Below, piece by piece: positions 59,081 through 64,000 of a stretch of 64,000 nt of DNA. Location: assembly GCA_008360975.2 (NCBI GenBank), contig CM039192.1, forward strand, positions 9,640,194 through 9,704,193, read 5' to 3'. This DNA comes from Lichenostomus cassidix (lineage: Eukaryota; Chordata; Aves; Passeriformes; Meliphagidae). The notes under the pieces were generated by a model that saw only the letters and a list, made by a program, of their open reading frames with translations, did not search any database and was not told the DNA's origin. The number at the start of each line of letters is the position of its first letter. Within the stretch, counting starts at the first letter, position 1. Both the position numbers and the translations under genes were made by a program.

Positions 59081-62000
59081 GTAGGCTTGTATTCTTCATT
59101 GATAGATAGTTAGTAAAATGCAGCACTATTCCTATCCCCTTTTTGCTAGAATTCTAGCTTAATTTTGTGTTTGAGAAGCTTTCTCTGTTTTATTATCCTG
59201 ATGTACAGAGGAAAATATTATGATGGTCTCCCAATAGTAGAAACATGCCTTGTTTTGCACCATGGGAATCTGCGATCTAATGTACTTTTGGAATTGCATC
59301 ATCTTGATGAAAAATTCTCCCAACCTGATGGCACTTCAGAAGTGAGGGGATTGTGAGCATTGCTTGCTTAAATAACTTGGGTGATTGACTGTACAGTGCA
59401 GTGTTTCTGCTGGTGGGATTTAATGATCCTTTCCAGCAGGAACTGCAGCAAGGCTGCTGCTTGCCCTCCAGTTTGGACAGGACAGATGGACAGAGTAATT
59501 CTGTCTTACTAAGTTGTGTTTGAAATCTGTCCTGATTTTGAGCAGGGGGTGTTACCTTTAAGTTCAAGGGGTTGTTCATGGGCAGCTACAAGCTTGGGCT
59601 GAAGAGTTGCTATGTGCTGAGTGATTGCTGCCAACTTCTGTGTATTTGCAGGCCTGCTGGCCACCTGGGTACCACCACACCAGTTAGGAAATGTGCCCCA
59701 GCTCCATTCACCAGCTGGCTATTTGCACTGTGCTAGGTATGAATGATTTCCAAGAATGTTTCCTTTATCCCTTCCCTCTCCTGCTTTGGCTATTGCAGCC
59801 AAGCTTTCCCTTTCCTTTTTGCCATTTTGGAATGACTTACAAGTGCCTTATCCAAAACAGCCTTTACAACATGGTATAAACAGAGTATTGTAATTACATG
59901 CAGTGAAGCAGCTCCAAGTGGAGTAAAGGAATCCTACTGCCCAGCCCTGCTGCTTTACAGCCCTCGTGCTCTGCCAATGCAGCAGGCAAAAATATTGCAG
60001 TAATAAGAGATAAAGTGGGACTTTCAAAATCAATGTTCTTGCCTTATTAGGCATCCCTTGTGCTATACTCTAAGTAATCTTGTTAAATACATGCATTTAG
60101 ACACAGCAAGGCAGGGCAGGATGGTAAGATAATGGTCCATCATCAGTGGTTATTAGAGGAAAAAGAGAAATGAAAGGCCTTTTCACCCATGAAGTGTCAT
60201 TATCCCACTCTTTGGCATGCTTTGAAGCCTTCTTGTGATTTTGCAATTAGCCAAATCATATACTAAAAGTCAAAAAGGCAGCACTGACATCTGCTCCTGC
60301 CCACCACTCCTGCAGGCTGTCAGGGTGCTGGAGGAGCTGTGCTGTGCCTGTGCTGCAGTGCAGCAGCTCCAGCCTGCCTAGCCCTGCAGTGGGACTGGGC
60401 TGGGGACAGCTCTGCTAAAGCCCCCTGAGCTTGCTCTTGGCAGCTTCTGCTGCTGCATCTGCACTCCTGGTGTCACCTGTGCAGGCTGGATTTGGGATGG
60501 CTTTGCACAGAGCAGGATCTGCCTCTGTTGTGCTGCAGATGTGCCAATATTGGTATGTTCCTAGAAATTAAATTCAATGTGTTATGTCTTTTGCACCTTT
60601 AAGGCTTCAAGGAACACAGGTCAGTGTGCTTGCACACAGGTCATGGCAGCCATGGAGAGGCACATGGAATCAATGCCTTCGAGCTGAGGAGCTGCTGGAC
60701 TCCCTAGGGCAGGGATGGCTCTGTCCCTTCCCTTTCCCATGCTGGACCCTCTTTTCTCTTCACAGATTCTGTGTCCATGCAAAGCAGAGACAGAACAGAG
60801 TCTTGGCCCTGAAGGCAAGAGCATTTTGCAAAAGCAGCAGCAGCATGGTGTGGTTAGGTAATTCCTCCCTGTGCCACAGAGCAAATCTGTCTGTGAGCTG
60901 GGCTCACCCAAGACCCCCTGAGGCCATGGCAGCAGCTTGACTGATGCTCTGGGTTTGGAGCTGAGGCTCAGGAACCATCCTGGAGCTCAGCTGTGGTACC
61001 TACTGTGCCCAACTGTGCACCTACTGTGGGCAACTGTGCCCAAGAGTTTCATAGCACTGTGCCAGATTTAATAACTAGCTGGTATTTAATTTGTGGTGTG
61101 AAATAACATCTGTTATTATATCTAACGTAAATATTTACTTGAGAGATTCAACTAAAAAAACATTTGCTTGCCTTCAAAGCCTATCAGTTTCTCATCTGTG
61201 GCTGACAAAGAAAGCTTTGAGTGCTTAAATTCATTTCTAGAAATTAAATTAAAATTTTCAACACTAAAGCTTCTGTGATTCCAGACACTTTCCTTTCCTT
61301 TTATTGTGTTTGACAGCAACTAGACTCTCAAGGTAAGTGGTGGAGTGTAGTCCTATGTAAATGTGAAACATAAAATGAAAACTGGGGGGAAGAAAAACAT
61401 TTAAGGTAGGAAATTAGAACAGTTATTGAGTTCCACACTATGGTTAATGAGTGTGCAGAAAGAAAACATCTTCTTGGCCTAGTGAGCTGGAGCATTACAA
61501 CTGTTGCAACACTTCTTCTGTTTTTAGAAGGAAATAAGTAATAACCCAGACACATGGGAAGTCTTCAGTTTGCATTTTTTAATGCCTCAGGGGAGTGCAG
61601 TGTTTCTGGTTTAGAATCTGTTAAAATTTTATTTAAAAGGCAGGTTTTGTTCTGAAACCAAAACAAAAATTAACATATTAAGCATATCTGTAGGTCAGGA
61701 GTGTATGGGAGAGGGCTTGGCTGCTTCACCAGGACATGGCTCTTTCAGAATTACTCAGCTGAGGTTAGAGACTGTGGAGGGAAGACTGAAAATTACTGTC
61801 CCTGACTGAAATAGGTTCAGTGTATTCAGGATTTATGCTGTGTTGCCCTGGGGATAATTAAAAGCAGTCTGTAATGGCACTGGAGTGGAGGGGGCTATGC
61901 ACAAGTTCTCAGTTTTGGGCTACTTTGGCATCCTGTCAGGAAGGGGAGGCTGGGATGGGATGGTGCTGCCCAGGTGAACCCTCTCCTGTTCACTGACTTC

Positions 62001-64000
62001 AGCCAGAGGTCAGAAATGTTTCCACTCTGTCTGGGGGTGGAGGAGAAGAGGTGTCCAAAGCTTGTTGGGGACGTGCTGTAGCATCCCATTTAGCCTTATT
62101 TCTGCAGTGCTGGTAAGCTTCTGCTGTCCCCACTGTTAGACTTTAACTGGCCTTTGCTGGTGTGTTGTTGGTAGTAAAATACCTGGGCTTAACTGAGGCT
62201 AAACTGAGTCCTGAGATAAATTAAGCTATTCAGTTTTTAAGGTACATGGCATGATGTTGAGCAGTTGAAAAACATCTGAAACCTCTGTGAATGCATCCCT
62301 GTGGTTACAGCTGAGGTACAGGGCTGTTTGGCCTGAATTAATACATGTTGCTTAGGTGTGTGAGGTGTCCTGCTAGCCCAGCCATGCAACTTCTGCTCTC
62401 GCTGAATGTCTGAGGAGATGCAGTGCACAGTTTTGCATGCTGCTGCATTGTGCAGTTTAGGAATACCCTTGCACACTTCATGTGCTACTTAAAAGTCCCT
62501 TCATGAAAAGGTTGAAGTATTTTCATCTGATGCTGTTACTGTTTACAGCCAAGCAAGCTGTTGAAAGGTGGGAACGAGTAGCAAGTTGATCAATATTTTA
62601 TCCTTTCTAGGCTAATAAGTTCATTATTATTGACATAGTGTGGCTGGTTGCCTTCAGCCTGACAAATAGCATCCCAAACCAAAGTAATTAGACTTCTTTT
62701 AATGATGCTTTTATTGGGAAATGTCTTGGGGCCACGCTGGAGCTTATGGCTGAATCTGGAGAGTCAATTTTTATATTTGACTGGGTATAAATAATATGGG
62801 ATGGGGCAGAGACCCTCAGTCTGGTGCCTCTCCTGGGCAGAAAGGAATCAGGTTGTGAGTTCACATGCCTGGGGAGTGATTCCTGAGCCTGCCTTGGCTC
62901 CTTCACATCTCTCCTTTGGCCAGAAATTTCCCTTGGGTGCAGCGCAGCTAGCTTGTGCCCAGCTGCCATCAGACCCATCCCCTCCCTCCCTCCCTCTTCT
63001 GGTAAAGTTTTCCACTCAGAGCAGGAGCAGCAGTGCTTTGTTTCTAGCTGCCGTGGATGGCTGGGAGCAATTGTGTTTGTGGCCTGAGCCTTGCTACCTC
63101 TCAAATTTAAAAGCTGCTCTGAAGTTTGTATTACCTTTTTTGTTTCTTGGAGATATGTGGAGCTTAAAATTAAATGGTTCAAATCTGGATCAAGATTAAA
63201 TAATTTGGGTCAGGGCATGTTTTCAGATGCCCTCCAGGAAACACAGTCAGTGGTTAACCTAATCAGCTCCTGTAATTCCACCAAATTCAGCTGAAGCAGC
63301 ATTTCTACAGTAGAAGGAAACTTGAAGCTTAATAGCAAGCATCCCAATTTTTAAACTTTGCTTGAGAATAGTTTAGCTCCTGGTGTTCTCAGCAAAACCC
63401 AGAAGCAGTAGCAGGACATGGGTTAGTAAGTTAGTTTGCAGCTGGGATCTGGTGCTTTGTATGTGTTGTGATGCCACTTGCTTAGTATTATGGAGTAATT
63501 AAGTGTGATTCTTGGGGTTAGATTAGTTCAGAAATTATATTGCTGACTTCGAAGTACAAGTCAGTACAAACAGCCAAGTTTGCAAACTGAAATAGAGATT
63601 AAACCAAACCAAGAATTTCACTGGTTGTCAATGAAGTTTTTTATTTTTGTGTGTATACATAGTACATACATGTGCTTTTCAGTGCTTCCAGGACTTGCAG
63701 CCTTCCCTAGAAAGGGCTCTGATCCATAAAGGCTGGTGCTCCATAAAACACAGTGGCCCTTCTGACCTCCAGCCAGTGGAGTTGCTGGGGAAACCTATGT
63801 GAAATGGCAGCTTTTTGCCTGATGGTGCCATTTTATTTAACCAACTCCAAAATCCTTAAGACACACCTGGGGGAGATCCCCAGAGAGTCTGAGCATCTTC
63901 TTCCACTTGTGCCTTTGAAACTCTGCCTTGCCTTGTGATTTGATGGGTGCTTTTTGTGTCATTCCACATGCATCTTACAACAAAAGTCAGTGGCCAAAGG
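59080..64000. other. Intergenic to window end, no gene recognised
   Basis: Non-coding DNA with a two-unit 21-bp tandem repeat (60998-61039). The largest frames (plus 62801-63199, 132 codons; minus 62688-63182, 164 codons) overlap on opposite strands and contain no recognisable motif. No sign of IRX5 exons before the window ends. Confidence 0.5.
60998..61039. repeat. Two-unit 21-bp tandem repeat
   Basis: ACCTACTGTGCCCAACTGTGC-type unit repeated once, the copies differing at two positions. Confidence 0.8.

Noticed and set aside
1..64000. tRNA, rRNA, CRISPR array, prophage or endogenous retrovirus
   Set aside because: No cloverleaf with A/B boxes, rRNA core, regular spacer array, LTR pair or retroviral-type frame was seen on reading; a covariance-model and repeat-library search would settle this.

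Overview
The window reads as vertebrate nuclear DNA, most likely avian (possibly another sauropsid). It holds one confident protein-coding gene: a six-coding-exon Iroquois-class TALE homeobox gene on the minus strand, 38602-41900, best identified as IRX6. The conceptual protein is 434 residues. The avian guess rests on compact introns, a very GC-rich CpG-dense gene body, no mammalian Alu- or L1-like sequence, and traces of old amniote repeats. No bacterial-style operon, rRNA, tRNA, CRISPR array, virus or recent transposon was recognised.

Layout. Bases 1-34900 are a gene desert: AT-rich to neutral, every reading frame short and without a recognisable domain, broken up by simple repeats, a few degraded ancient repeats, and several blocks that look like conserved non-coding elements (CNEs). 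The most striking item there is a hairpin at 25950-26043 with 30 consecutive pairs (29 Watson-Crick and one G.T). Bases 34960-37300 hold a separate CpG island with two GC-rich minisatellites and a CpG-containing, AT-rich element between them (about 35945-36290). About 37370-38601 is the 3' flank and probable 3' UTR of the gene. Bases 38602-41900 hold the exons and introns, with an AT-rich homeodomain-site-rich block in intron 1. About 41901-43860 is the 5' UTR, promoter and upstream CpG island, including a perfect CRE. From 43870 to the end the window is again a gene desert with CNE-like blocks.

Biological reading. In other vertebrates IRX3, IRX5 and IRX6 form the IrxB cluster, with MMP2 beyond IRX6, spread through large gene deserts full of developmental enhancers. 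On that map the left side of this window would face MMP2 and the right side IRX5. This is inferred from known synteny; neither neighbour is visible here. The non-coding elements listed are therefore candidate enhancers of the IrxB genes, but conservation cannot be tested from one sequence. Exon boundaries come from reading frame, GT/AG sites, phase consistency and family resemblance; transcription start and polyadenylation sites are tentative. I did not find a clearly new biological system. The best leads are the long hairpin, the predicted sixth coding exon with a C-terminal tail, and the CpG island downstream of IRX6.
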